Shown piece by piece: positions 27,218 through 35,541 of a DNA stretch of 64,000 nucleotides. Each line of letters begins with the position of its first letter. Position 1 is the first letter of the stretch. Made by a program: the position numbers and the translations under genes. The DNA comes from Paenirhizobium selenitireducens ATCC BAA-1503 (lineage in GTDB: Bacteria > Pseudomonadota > Alphaproteobacteria > Rhizobiales > Rhizobiaceae), in assembly GCF_000518785.1 (NCBI RefSeq), contig NZ_JAEG01000006.1:1-64000 (forward strand), read 5' to 3'. The notes beneath the pieces were generated by a model. The model saw nothing but the letters and a program-made list of their open reading frames with translations, was not told where the DNA came from and did not search any database.

Positions 27218-27967
27218 ATGACGGACAAACCCTCGGTGATTCGCGAAACCGACGACGAGGCGCGCGGGCTTGCCCGCCGCCTCCTTCGCTCCGCGCGCTA
27301 TGTCGCACTCGCAGTCATCGATCCCCAGACCCGCTTCCCCTCCGTCAGCCGCGTGCTGCTGGGAACCGACACCGACGGTTCGGCGGTCATTCTCGTCTCG
27401 GCGCTCTCGGCCCACACAAGGGCTCTTGAGGCCGACCAGCGGGCGTCCCTGCTGGCCGGCGAGCCCGGCAAGGGCGATCCGCTCGCCCATCCGCGCCTCA
27501 CGCTTCAGTGCATCGCCGAGCCCGTCGAGCGCAGCAGCCCGGCGCATGACCGCCTCAGAAGCCGGTTCATCGCCCGCCATCCGAAGGCGAAGCTCTACAT
27601 CGATTTCCCCGATTTTCGCTTCTTCCGGCTCATCCCCCAGTCGGCCAGCCTCAATGGCGGCTTCGGCCGCGCCTATCTGCTGCCTGGCGAAGACTTCCGA
27701 ATCACGCCCGAACCCACCGGAGATTTCTCCGGAAGGGAGCTGGAACTACTGCAAGATTTAGTGAGTACAAAACCAGAACTCGCGCAGCGGGTGGCGACCC
27801 AACACTGCGGCCAAAAGCCGGGAAGGTGGGCTTTTTGTGGCCTGGACCGGGCCGGAATTGACCTAATTTCAGGCGATTTACTGGTTAGATACGATTTTGG
27901 GCATCATATAGGGTCGCAGGCGGAACTCTATTCCATGTTCGCTAATACAGCATACCCGATACCTTAA
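27218..27967 (+). CDS. HugZ/HutZ-like split-barrel (PNPOx-fold) protein
   Basis: 249 residues. N-terminal flavin-reductase-like split barrel (about 15-165: RSARYVALAVIDPQTRFPSVSRVLLGTD, then RLTLQCIAEPVE), and a C-terminal DUF2470-like region (about 175-249: GIDLISGDLLVRYDFGHHIGSQAELYSMF). Relatives include HugZ and HutZ, which bind or degrade haem, but many homologues have no shown substrate. It follows choV by 46 bp. It lies 20 kb from the haem receptor, so a haem role is only possible. The 3' end runs into AT-rich DNA with the nolR promoter. Confidence 0.78.
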   Translation: MTDKPSVIRETDDEARGLARRLLRSARYVALAVIDPQTRFPSVSRVLLGTDTDGSAVILVSALSAHTRALEADQRASLLAGEPGKGDPLAHPRLTLQCIAEPVERSSPAHDRLRSRFIARHPKAKLYIDFPDFRFFRLIPQSASLNGGFGRAYLLPGEDFRITPEPTGDFSGRELELLQDLVSTKPELAQRVATQHCGQKPGRWAFCGLDRAGIDLISGDLLVRYDFGHHIGSQAELYSMFANTAYPIP

Positions 27968-27968
27968 A

Positions 27969-27984
27969 TTTAGGCATATACAAT
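27969..27984 (+). promoter_or_regulatory. Candidate NolR-binding motif
   Basis: TTTAG-N9-AT matches the (A/T)TTAG-N9-A(T/A) consensus as I recall it for NolR. It lies 90 bases before the nolR homologue start, in an AT-rich gap, and would fit the autoregulation reported for NolR. Confidence 0.4.
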
Positions 27985-27996
27985 TTTTTGAGTATT

Positions 27997-28012
27997 GTTA
28001 GAGTTCTAACAT
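27997..28012. promoter_or_regulatory. Palindrome upstream of nolR, second candidate operator
   Basis: GTTAGA-GT-TCTAAC is a perfect inverted repeat (27997-28010), and TTAG-N9-AT spans 27998-28012, so it meets most of the NolR consensus (the first base is G instead of A/T). It may bind the ArsR-type dimer encoded just downstream. Confidence 0.45.
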
Positions 28013-28074
28013 AACCAATTTGATGGATTGCAAACCGTCGCCTTCCCCCCGAGGCCCGGAAAACGAAAGTTGAT

Positions 28075-28398
28075 ATGATGAAAACCAAGGCATTGTCCGA
28101 CCAGTCCATTGCAGCCGCCGGCCTTCTTACCGCCATGGCAAACCCCAAGCGCCTCATGATCCTCTGCAGCCTGGTCGAAGGCGAAGTCCCCGTCGGCGTC
28201 CTCGCCACCCAGGTCGGCCTCAGCCAGTCCGCCCTGTCCCAGCACCTTTCCAAATTGCGCGCCCAGAAGCTGGTGAAGACCCGCCGCGATGCGCAGACCA
28301 TTTACTATTCCAGCACCTCCGAATCGGTCATCAAGATCCTCGGCACGCTGGAAGACATCTATTGCTCGACCACGGCTAGTAGTAAAACGGCCGCCTGA
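28075..28398 (+). CDS. nolR: NolR-like ArsR-family regulator
   Basis: 107 residues. Winged helix with the recognition segment VGLSQSALSQHLSKLRAQKLV (about 50-70) followed by TRRDAQTIYYSS, which reads as near-identical to NolR of Sinorhizobium and Rhizobium from memory, as does the start AAAGLLTAMANPKRLMIL. No metal-binding cysteines of ArsR/SmtB type are seen. NolR represses nod genes and conjugation or quorum genes in relatives; no such targets are in this window. Two candidate operators lie upstream and a terminator follows. Confidence 0.85.
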   Translation: MMKTKALSDQSIAAAGLLTAMANPKRLMILCSLVEGEVPVGVLATQVGLSQSALSQHLSKLRAQKLVKTRRDAQTIYYSSTSESVIKILGTLEDIYCSTTASSKTAA

Positions 28399-28497
28399 CA
28401 TTGCGCCGCCGGTGGCGGCAACAGGCAGATCGATCGAGACCTGACGCTCGCCCGATCTGAACTTCGGCACTTTGGAAATCACGCGATTACATGCTTG

Positions 28498-28533
28498 GAC
28501 CGGCAGATCTCTGATTTGCCGGTCCTTGTTTTT
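28498..28533 (+). terminator. Terminator after nolR
   Basis: 8-bp stem GACCGGCA/TGCCGGTC with an 11-base loop followed by CTTGTTTTTC, 100 bases past the nolR stop. Confidence 0.8.
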
Positions 28534-28762
28534 CACAATGCGGGGATTTGCAGCAATGCAGGCACCGACCCCTCGCTTGGGAACGCCGGGATCGGCACCT
28601 GCCAGCGCTTGCCGCCGGTCAGCCGGATGATGCCCAATCTGCCCTTCGGGTCGACCATCCTGCAATCGCCACTTTCCACCATCGACCTTGCCCTGAGCTT
28701 GACGACAAGCCCGGCGCCTTCCGTTACGTGAAGTACGGAAGGCGCCGAGCCACCGATACGGC
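28534..28762. other. Gap between nolR and phoX; weak small ORF and a long stem-loop
   Basis: No convincing gene. A 13-bp perfect stem (28712-28724 with 28735-28747) just past the phoX stop could end that transcript, though no U-tract follows. A 49-codon minus-strand reading frame (28533-28682) contains a protein-like stretch (GRLGIIRLTGGKRWQVPIPAFP) and stays open upstream to the phoX end, but has no Shine-Dalgarno; it may be a gene remnant. Confidence 0.35.
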
Positions 28763-30733
28763 CTAGCTGCCGACCACGGCACTGTCGTCTCGGCTGAGCA
28801 CGATCAGCGCCGGGCGAGCCGGCTGGCCTTGCTTGAAGTCCGGCCAGCTGGTCCCGGCATCGGCGATCGAGGCGGCATCCTCGTCATCCTCGAAGCGCAG
28901 TTCGCCGGGGTGCTGGATCGAGATGAACACCGTCTTGCCATCCGGGGTGAAGGTCGGCGAGCAGCATTCCGAACCGATGGGCGCGACGTAGAAGAGCTTC
29001 GGCAGCGCACGCCCCTCGCCCTCGGTGTCCATGACGAACAGCGCATCGGCAATGCCCTCGGGCGGCGGGCCGTCGGTTGCCACCCACAAGCGACCGGACG
29101 GGTCGACCGACAGGTTGTCGGGGTCGGTGAACCAGCCATTGGCCGAGGTCGCCGGGTGGAACATGGCGCCGTCCTCGGCCACCGCCGGATTGCCGCACAG
29201 GACGAAGACGTCCCATTTGAAGCTGTCCGCGGCAAAGTCTGCCTTGTCCGGCCCGCCGGGAGGCACCAGTTCGAGCAGGTGACCATGCGGATTGGGTCCG
29301 CGCGGGTTGGCGGCGTTCACCTGCTCGCCCTCGTCCCCCTCGCCGGTCGGCAGACGGTCCTCGTTCTCGGTCATCGCCACGTAGAGCTTGCCGGTCTTTG
29401 GATGAACCACGAAGCCTTCCGGCGCATCCATCGGCGTCGCCCCCAGAAGGTCGGCGGCAGCCCGGGTGTTGAGAGTCACGTCGGCCTGGGTCGCAAACCC
29501 GGCCTCCGCCGTCAGCGGGCCCTCGCCGGCCACCAGCGGCAGCCATCTCATCGTGCCGTCGCTCTCGAACTTCGCCAGCGACAGCGTACCGTTGTCCAGC
29601 AGGTCGCGGTTGGCGGCGCGGTCGGTCGGGTTCCACGGGTCGCGGGTGACGAAGCGGTAGAGATATTCGAAGTCGTCGTCGTCGCCCATGAACACCACGA
29701 CGCGGCCATCCGGCGCGACCGCGCACTGCGCGCCCTCATGGGTGAAGCGGCCGAGCGCAGTGCGCTTGACCGGCTTGGCCGTCGGGTCGAGCGGGTCGAT
29801 CTCGACCACCCAGTCGAACCGCATCCATTCGTTCGGCTCTTCCTCGAAGCGGAAGCGCGGCTCGATCCGCCCGGCGCCGTAGATGTCGTTGTCCTCCTCG
29901 TCCCAGCCCTGGCGCTCGACCAGTTCCTGGTTGGGCAGGGTGGTGAAATCGCCGGCAAAGACGTCCATCGAGCCTTCCTCGCCCGACAGCAGCGTGCCCC
30001 AGGGGGTGATGCCGCCATTGCAGTTGGAAATGGTGCCGAACACCGTCTTGCCCGTGGGATCCGCCTTGGTCTTCAGCCGATCGTCGCCGGCGGCCGGACC
30101 GGAGAGCACCATTTCCGTGCCCATGTGGATGCGGCGATTGTACTGGCCGTCGCGCACGATCTCCCACTGCCCGTTCGTCTTCTTCACTTCAAAGACCGAC
30201 AGGCCGACCGAGGCCATGACGGCGCGGATCTGGTCGTCGGTCAACTTTTCGCGATAGTCGTCCGCCGTCAGCCCCGGAAACATCAGGAACGGGGTCGCAT
30301 ATTCGTGGCTGACCAGCATCAGCCCGTGCTCGGAGCTTGCCGATCCCTGCGGCAGCGGCATGAAGAACGTGAAATCGTTGTTGTAGCCGAACTGGCGCTC
30401 GGCCGCCTTGCCGTCGAGCGTGGCCGGATCGAAGGCCGGGCTGTCCGCAAACAGGCTGTCGCCCCAGCGCGCCAGGATCTGGCGGCTGTAGCCGGTCGGC
30501 CAATGATCCTCCCGGTCGCGCACGCGCGTCAGTTCGGCAAAGGTCAGCGTGGAGACTTCGGCAGCACTTGCCGTGCGGCCAAGATAGGGCATGGCGACGG
30601 CGCCGGCAGTGAGCGCCAGGAAGCCTTTCAGAACGCTGCGGCGTTCGATGCCGCTGGCGAGCACGGTACCATAGGTCTCTGCGAATGCGCGGCGCGGGTT
30701 CGGCCGCGCCCTGGTCTTCTGGCGGTCTGACAT
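28763..30733 (-). CDS. phoX: PhoX-family alkaline phosphatase, Tat-exported
   Basis: 656 residues from the ATG at 30733 (GGGAGA upstream), preferred over 30778. A Tat signal ERRSVLKGFLALTAGAVAMP (twin Arg near 31-32) is followed by the DUF839/PhoX propeller. Family motifs include YNNDFTFFMPL, LVSHEYATP, NCNGGITPWGTLLSGEE and FTHEGAQCAVAPDGRVVVFMGDD. PhoX is a calcium/iron phosphomonoesterase of the periplasm. No clear PHO box was found upstream, so phosphate control is unproven. Confidence 0.87.
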   Translation of the reverse strand: MSDRQKTRARPNPRRAFAETYGTVLASGIERRSVLKGFLALTAGAVAMPYLGRTASAAEVSTLTFAELTRVRDREDHWPTGYSRQILARWGDSLFADSPAFDPATLDGKAAERQFGYNNDFTFFMPLPQGSASSEHGLMLVSHEYATPFLMFPGLTADDYREKLTDDQIRAVMASVGLSVFEVKKTNGQWEIVRDGQYNRRIHMGTEMVLSGPAAGDDRLKTKADPTGKTVFGTISNCNGGITPWGTLLSGEEGSMDVFAGDFTTLPNQELVERQGWDEEDNDIYGAGRIEPRFRFEEEPNEWMRFDWVVEIDPLDPTAKPVKRTALGRFTHEGAQCAVAPDGRVVVFMGDDDDFEYLYRFVTRDPWNPTDRAANRDLLDNGTLSLAKFESDGTMRWLPLVAGEGPLTAEAGFATQADVTLNTRAAADLLGATPMDAPEGFVVHPKTGKLYVAMTENEDRLPTGEGDEGEQVNAANPRGPNPHGHLLELVPPGGPDKADFAADSFKWDVFVLCGNPAVAEDGAMFHPATSANGWFTDPDNLSVDPSGRLWVATDGPPPEGIADALFVMDTEGEGRALPKLFYVAPIGSECCSPTFTPDGKTVFISIQHPGELRFEDDEDAASIADAGTSWPDFKQGQPARPALIVLSRDDSAVVGS

Positions 30734-31065
30734 AGGTTCTCCCGGTAAATGCAATGAATTGATCTGAAATACAGGCAACGGACCTTGGTCCGGATGCTTG
30801 CGCTCGCAAGTCTAGCGGCGTCGCGCGAAGTCCTGATGACGGTCGGAAAGTCAAAAATACTTGCCGAAGGACCGCCCGTTCGGGCCTTGGCGCGGCTGTC
30901 GGCCGGGCAAACATAACCGGAACCAGCACCATCCATGATGTTTCGTGATGACGGTTGACGACCTTGGTCGCCCTGTTAATTTGTCCGGGTTTTCTCGAAT
31001 ATCCGGCATATTCGCCGCCAACCGGGAAATGGCCGCCCGCAACACAAAGGCCATGGAGAAATTTG
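30734..31065. other. Divergent promoter region, phoX / aminotransferase
   Basis: 331 bp between divergent genes. It holds a perfect CTTGCG-CT-CGCAAG palindrome at 30797-30810. A clear PhoB box was looked for and not found. The in-frame extension of the aminotransferase (30955-31065) has no coding character. Confidence 0.4.
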
Positions 31066-32394
31066 ATGTCGAACCGCCTGAATACAACGCCCAACGACCT
31101 GCGCGCCTTCTGGATGCCGTTCACGGCAAACCGCCAGTTCAAGAAGGAACCGCGCCTCTTCGTCGGCGCCAAGGACATGTACTACACGACCCATGACGGC
31201 CGCCAGGTGCTCGATGGCACCGCCGGTCTCTGGTGCGTCAATGCCGGCCACTGCCGCCCGAAGATCACCGAGGCGATCCGCGAGCAGGCCGGCGAACTCG
31301 ACTACGCCCCGGCCTTCCAGCTCGGCCACCCCAAGGCCTTCGAGCTTGCCAACCGCCTCGTCGACATCGCGCCGGAAGGCATGAACCACGTCTTCTACAC
31401 CAATTCCGGTTCGGAATCGGTCGACACCGCGCTCAAGATCGCGCTCGCCTACCAGCGCGTGAAGGGTGAAGGTTCCCGCTTCCGTCTGATCGGCCGCGAA
31501 CGCGGCTATCACGGCATCAACTTCGGCGGCATGTCGGTCGGCGGCATTGTCTCCAACCGCAAGATGTTCGGCACGCTGCTGACCGGCGTCGACCATATGC
31601 CCCACACCCACCTGCCGGCCAAGAACGCCTTTACCAAGGGCCAGCCGGAATACGGCGCCGAGCTCGCCGACGAGCTGGAGCGCATCGTCGCCCTGCACGA
31701 CGCCTCGACCATCGCCGCCGTCATCGTCGAACCGGTCGCGGGTTCGACCGGCGTTCTCATCCCGCCGAAGGGCTATCTGCAGCGCCTGCGCGAGATCTGC
31801 ACCAAGCACGGCATCCTGTTGATCTTCGACGAAGTCATCACCGGTTTCGGCCGCCTCGGCGCGCCCTTCGCCACCCAGTTCTTCGACGTCAAGCCGGACA
31901 TCATCACCACCGCCAAGGGCCTGACCAACGGCGTCATCCCGATGGGCGCCGTCTTCGTCACCTCCGAGATCCATGATGCCTTCATGACCGGTCCGGAGCA
32001 CATGATCGAGTTCATGCACGGCTACACCTATTCCGGCAACCCGATCGCCTCGGCCGCCGGTCTCGGCACGCTCGACACCTACCGCGACGAGGGCCTGCTG
32101 ACCCGCGCCGCCGAGCTTGCGCCCTACTGGGAAGAGAAGCTGCATTCGCTGGCCGACTGCCCGAACGTCATCGACATCCGCAATATCGGTCTGATCGGCG
32201 CCATCGAGCTCGCGCCCATTGCCGGCGAGCCGACCAAGCGCGCCTTCAACGCCTTCCTCAAGGCCTACGAATCCGGCCTCCTGATCCGCACCACCGGCGA
32301 CATCATCGCACTCTCGCCGCCGCTGATCATCACCAAGGACGAGATCGACGAACTGTTCGACAAGCTGCGCAAGGTGCTGGTGAACAATATCTGA
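31066..32394 (+). CDS. Omega-aminotransferase (beta-alanine:pyruvate type)
   Basis: 442 residues from the ATG at 31066 (GGAGA 6 bases upstream), the usual family length. Class III PLP fold: FYTNSGSESVDTALKIAL phosphate-binding loop, RGYHG, IVEPVAGSTGV, LLIFDEVITGFGR (PLP Asp) and TTAKGLTNG with the Schiff-base Lys. The FWMPFTANRQFK start and HGYTYSGNP are typical of beta-alanine-pyruvate transaminase (AptA-like), which makes malonate semialdehyde; taurine or other amines are possible substrates. Monocistronic, with its own terminator. Confidence 0.9.
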   Translation: MSNRLNTTPNDLRAFWMPFTANRQFKKEPRLFVGAKDMYYTTHDGRQVLDGTAGLWCVNAGHCRPKITEAIREQAGELDYAPAFQLGHPKAFELANRLVDIAPEGMNHVFYTNSGSESVDTALKIALAYQRVKGEGSRFRLIGRERGYHGINFGGMSVGGIVSNRKMFGTLLTGVDHMPHTHLPAKNAFTKGQPEYGAELADELERIVALHDASTIAAVIVEPVAGSTGVLIPPKGYLQRLREICTKHGILLIFDEVITGFGRLGAPFATQFFDVKPDIITTAKGLTNGVIPMGAVFVTSEIHDAFMTGPEHMIEFMHGYTYSGNPIASAAGLGTLDTYRDEGLLTRAAELAPYWEEKLHSLADCPNVIDIRNIGLIGAIELAPIAGEPTKRAFNAFLKAYESGLLIRTTGDIIALSPPLIITKDEIDELFDKLRKVLVNNI

Positions 32395-32417
32395 GCCTGG
32401 AGTTCAGAGCAGGATCC

Positions 32418-32449
32418 GAAGCGGCCGGCAACGGCCGCTTCTTTCGTTT
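32418..32449 (+). terminator. Terminator of the aminotransferase gene
   Basis: Perfect 10-bp stem GAAGCGGCCG/CGGCCGCTTC with a GCAA tetraloop, then TTTCGTTTC. Confidence 0.88.
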
Positions 32450-32526
32450 CGGCCGCTCGACAACCCATGCGTCGCGCCGGCACGGCGACCACCTCAGCTG
32501 CCATCCACCGGCCACCACGCCCGCGT

Positions 32527-32660
32527 CCCCTCTTCTCCCCATCGGGGGTGAGGAATGGTCGGCGCAGCCGACGAGACGATCCGGTGGATCGTCTCGAATG
32601 ACGAACGCCCGGAGCCAAAGCGAAGGGCCGGCAGAGGTGGCGCGTAGCGCCGGATGAGGG
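32527..32660. repeat. Mosaic palindromic repeat (RIME-like) with internal stem
   Basis: Outer modules CCCTCTTCTCCCC (from 32527) and GGTGGCGCGTAGCGCCGG-ATGAGGGG (about 32635-32660) match the two halves of the copy at 60401-60449, but here about 85 bp separate them. The insert holds a perfect 10-bp stem GAGACGATCC/GGATCGTCTC at 32573-32595. This is a composite palindromic element typical of Rhizobiaceae intergenic DNA. Confidence 0.6.
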
Positions 32661-32785
32661 GGTGGCGAAGCCCTGCCCATGCGACCGGGGGAATGGGTGA
32701 GGCCCACAGAGGACATGCGCCCGACCATTCACCCAAGAGACAAGCAATCGTGAGGTAACGCCCTGGGGACAGCAGCCGGGGCATG
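32661..32785. other. Noncoding stretch between repeat copies
   Basis: No gene, promoter or structure recognised. Together with the flanking repeats it makes up the 460-bp gap between the aminotransferase and the small membrane protein. Confidence 0.4.
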
Positions 32786-32835
32786 CCCCCCTCATCTGCC
32801 CTTCGGGCATCTTCTCCCCGCCGGGGAGAAGAGGG
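32786..32835. repeat. RIME-like palindromic repeat
   Basis: CCCCCTCATCTGCCCTTCGG followed by the CTTCTCCCC-GCC-GGGGAGAAG stem and AGGG. Two adjacent hairpins (TGCCC-TTC-GGGCA and CTTCTCCCC/GGGGAGAAG) make up the element, which ends 19 bp from the stop of the small membrane protein gene. Confidence 0.65.
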
Positions 32836-32854
32836 CGTCGGCGCCAGCCTTACG

Positions 32855-33067
32855 CTACCCCTCCACACCGCGCCGCCTTGCCGCATACGGCAGCGCGAAC
32901 AGGTATATCCCCGTGATGAGCAGCGGGATGAGCGGCACCAGCACCAGCAGGCCGATCCACACGGCCGGTTCAGCCATGCCCATGGCGGCGATGTTGGCAA
33001 TGACGGCAAGCGTGAAGGCCAGCGACAGCCAGCGGTGAATTTGCCTGATCCATGTGTTCCAGCGCAT
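32855..33067 (-). CDS. Small two-helix membrane protein
   Basis: 70 residues from the ATG at 33067, with AAAGGAG 9 bases upstream. Two hydrophobic segments, about 15-32 and 36-60, with a positively charged C-terminus (YAARRRGVEG). The WIRQIHRWLSL start resembles the PepSY-like/short membrane proteins of unknown role seen in alphaproteobacteria. It is on the same strand as the ArsR/SRPBCC pair but 170 bp downstream of it. Confidence 0.65.
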   Translation of the reverse strand: MRWNTWIRQIHRWLSLAFTLAVIANIAAMGMAEPAVWIGLLVLVPLIPLLITGIYLFALPYAARRRGVEG

Positions 33068-33237
33068 GGGCGCACTCCTTTCGATTGCGGGCCGCAGACG
33101 CTGGCCCGGTTGAAATCCCGGTGGTTCTCGGTAAAGCACGGCAGCGCCGTCCGCGGCCCCGCCCTGAGACGGAAGCGCGTGATGATGACGGCCGCAAAGG
33201 CCGGAGTTCTGCGTCGGAGGAAGCGGGGTCGACCGCC

Positions 33238-33648
33238 TCAGTCCATGCGCGCCAAAACGTCTTCCAGGCTGTCGATGAAACGCGGCCAGCCCTGTTTGGC
33301 GCCGCCGTAGAACATCGGCTGGTCGGCCTTGAAGCCGGTCTGCTCCATGCGCAGCATGGTGCCCTTTTCCGTCGGCGTCAGCGTCCAGGTGACGACGCTT
33401 TCCAGCGGCTTCGCGTTCCAGCTGTAGGACAGCTTGCGGTTTTCCTCGACGGTGCGCACGCTGCATTCGACCGTGCCCCAATCGGCCCGAAGCGTGAAAG
33501 CATGGCCGACCGCCGGCTTGAACTCGTTCTTCATCAGCCATTCCTCGATCAATTGCGGCTGGGTGAGCGCGCGCCAGATCTTCTCCGGCGCATGCGGCAG
33601 CTCCCGTTCGACCACGACGGAAAGCGTCTTGCTGGCAGTATCGGTCAT
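33238..33648 (-). CDS. SRPBCC (AHSA1-like) protein
   Basis: 136 residues. The START/Bet v1-like fold is indicated by VVERELPHAPEKIWRALTQPQLIEEWLM, RTVEENRKLSYSWN and the terminal helix GWPRFIDSLEDVLARMD. Such proteins bind small hydrophobic ligands or act as AHA1-type factors; ligand unknown. Its start overlaps the stop of the ArsR-type gene by 4 bp. The ArsR-SRPBCC pairing is common and implies that the regulator controls both genes. Confidence 0.88.
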   Translation of the reverse strand: MTDTASKTLSVVVERELPHAPEKIWRALTQPQLIEEWLMKNEFKPAVGHAFTLRADWGTVECSVRTVEENRKLSYSWNAKPLESVVTWTLTPTEKGTMLRMEQTGFKADQPMFYGGAKQGWPRFIDSLEDVLARMD

Positions 33649-33968
33649 TGATCCATCCTCTTGAGCAGGTCCTCGAGATCGTCGAACCGGCTTTCCCAGA
33701 AGCCGGTCATCTGTTTCGTCCAGTCGACCAGCGGCGCCAGCGCCTCGAGACGGGCGCTGTAATGCGTCTGGCGCCCCTCGTGCCGGTCGAGCACCAGGCC
33801 CGCCCGCTTCAGCACGCCGAGATGCTTCGACACCGCCGGCTGCGACACGCCGGCCTGCGCCGTCAGCGCGCCGACCGTCTGCTCGCCCCGGCGGCAGAGC
33901 CGCTCGAAGATCGCCCGGCGCGTCGGATCGGCCAGCGCGGAGAAGAGAAAGTCAGGCGTGTCGCTCAT
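33645..33968 (-). CDS. ArsR-family repressor
   Basis: 107 residues, winged helix: ALADPTRRAIFERLCRRGEQTVGALTAQAGVSQPAVSKHLGVLKRAGLV with the recognition helix near 40-57, then the DRHEGRQTHYSAR wing. No Cys-based metal site. Of the YgaV/SdpR-like group that accompanies SRPBCC genes. Its probable operator at 33990-34006 lies 22 bp upstream of the start. Confidence 0.9.
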   Translation of the reverse strand: MSDTPDFLFSALADPTRRAIFERLCRRGEQTVGALTAQAGVSQPAVSKHLGVLKRAGLVLDRHEGRQTHYSARLEALAPLVDWTKQMTGFWESRFDDLEDLLKRMDQ

Positions 33969-33989
33969 CGAAATTCATAACCCGTTGAC

Positions 33990-34006
33990 TATTGATCAGT
34001 TCAATA
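33990..34006. promoter_or_regulatory. Inverted repeat, likely ArsR operator
   Basis: TATTGA-N5-TCAATA, flanked by a wider inverted pair CATAACC (33976-33982) and GGTTATG (34014-34020). It sits immediately upstream of the ArsR-type gene in AT-rich DNA, the expected place for an autoregulatory site. Confidence 0.5.
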
Positions 34007-34239
34007 ACTCTCCGGTTATGGGTTTGTCAAGACCGGCCGCCGGGTTGCAAAAACCGCAAGGCTGAACGGCGGAATAAGTCGTACACTGCGCGAAATACGA
34101 CTGGTCAGCCCGCCCGCCCCGGTGTCTAATGAGGCCCCGCTAAAGAGCGCCTGCAATCATCCCGGCGGCCGAAAACCGCCGGGAAAAGACCGCTGTTCGG
34201 GAGCAGCAGAAAAACGGCGCCCATCCAAGGAGAAAAGAC

Positions 34240-35346
34240 ATGAACCTGAAACTGCTGACGAGCACCGCACTGGTCGCCGCCCTCGCCTTCGCGTCCGGAG
34301 CACGCGCCGAGATCGTCATCGGCCTGATCGCGCCGCTCACCGGCCCCGTCGCCGCCTATGGCGAGCAGGTCAAGCACGGCGCCGAAGTCGCCGTCGACGA
34401 GATCAACAAGCAGGGCGGCATCCTCGGCGAGACCGTGGTGCTGAAGCTCGCCGACGATGCCGGCGAACCCAAGCAGGGCGTCTCCGCCGCCAACCAGCTG
34501 GTCGGCGACGGCATCCGCTTCGTCGTCGGCCCGGTCACGTCCGGCGTCGCCATCCCGGCCTCCGACGTGCTCGCCGAAAACGGCGTGCTGATGGTCACGC
34601 CGACCGCGACGGCCCCGGATCTCACCAATCGCGGCCTGACCACGGTGCTGCGCACCTGCGGCCGCGACGACCAGCAGGCCGAAGTCGCCGCAAAATATGT
34701 GCTCGCCAACCTCAAGGACAAGAAGGTCGGCATCATCAATGACAAGGGCCAGTACGGCAAAGGCCTGGCCGACGCCTTCAAGAAGACCCTGAACGAAGGC
34801 GGCGTGACCGAGGTCTTCAACGACGCGCTCACCCCCGGCGACAAGGACTTCAGCGCGCTGACGACCCGCCTCAAGGCCGAGAATGTCGAAGTCATCTATT
34901 TCGGCGGCTATCACCCCGAAGGCGGCCTGCTCGCCCGCCAGCTCGCCGACCTCGGCGTCAAGGCGACGATCATCGGCGGCGACGGCCTGTCGAACAGCGA
35001 ATTCGCCTCGATCGGCGGGGATTCCGCCAATGGCGCGATCTTCACCAACGCCTCCGATGCGTTGAAGAACCCGGATTCCAAGGCCGCAGCCGACGCGCTG
35101 GCCGCCAAAAACATTCCGGCCGAAGCCTTCACGCTCAACGCCTATGCCGCCGTCGAGGTGTTGAAAGCCGGCATCGAGAAGGCCGGCAGCGCCGAGGATG
35201 CCGCGGCCGTTGCAGCAGCGCTCAAGACCGGCGAACCGATCGCCACCGCCATCGGCAAGGTCACCTACGGCGAAACCGGCGACCTCACCTCGCAGAGCTT
35301 CTCGCTGTTCAAGTGGGACGCCGGCAAGATCGTCGCCGTCGAATAA
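34240..35346 (+). CDS. Branched-chain amino-acid ABC transporter substrate-binding protein
   Basis: 368 residues with a signal peptide ending near GARA. Periplasmic type I binding fold of the LivJ/LivK/BraC family ([68 protein letters not shown]). It collects Leu/Ile/Val or related amino acids. No permease or ATPase genes follow, so it is an orphan binding protein served by a remote livHMGF set, as is common in rhizobia. AAGGAG precedes the ATG. Confidence 0.9.
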   Translation: MNLKLLTSTALVAALAFASGARAEIVIGLIAPLTGPVAAYGEQVKHGAEVAVDEINKQGGILGETVVLKLADDAGEPKQGVSAANQLVGDGIRFVVGPVTSGVAIPASDVLAENGVLMVTPTATAPDLTNRGLTTVLRTCGRDDQQAEVAAKYVLANLKDKKVGIINDKGQYGKGLADAFKKTLNEGGVTEVFNDALTPGDKDFSALTTRLKAENVEVIYFGGYHPEGGLLARQLADLGVKATIIGGDGLSNSEFASIGGDSANGAIFTNASDALKNPDSKAAADALAAKNIPAEAFTLNAYAAVEVLKAGIEKAGSAEDAAAVAAALKTGEPIATAIGKVTYGETGDLTSQSFSLFKWDAGKIVAVE

Positions 35347-35384
35347 GCGTCAAGCCGCCTGTTCGGACACCAGAGCAAACAAGG

Positions 35385-35408
35385 GGCGGCCGGCGACGGC
35401 CGCCTCAT
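35385..35408 (+). terminator. Terminator after the binding-protein gene
   Basis: 8-bp stem GGCGGCCG/CGGCCGCC with a GCGA tetraloop followed by a weak TCATT. Placed 38 bp past the stop codon. Confidence 0.6.
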
Positions 35409-35541
35409 TGCTGAGAACCCCGGCGCGGACGTGATACCACCCGCCTTGCATCAATTCCCGCAGCCCCATGCGTTTGCCCGACACAGACCCGGCGAATCCT
35501 CTATGCTGCAAGGCACATGAGCCGCGAGGGAGGATACAGCC

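Noticed and set aside
28006..28782. 258-codon minus-strand frame over nolR
   Set aside because: Antisense to nolR and running through the nolR terminator; low-complexity translation.
30780..30960. PHO box before phoX
   Set aside because: GTCAT-like half sites occur, but none has a partner at the 11-bp spacing needed for a CTGTCAT-N4-CTGTCAT site.
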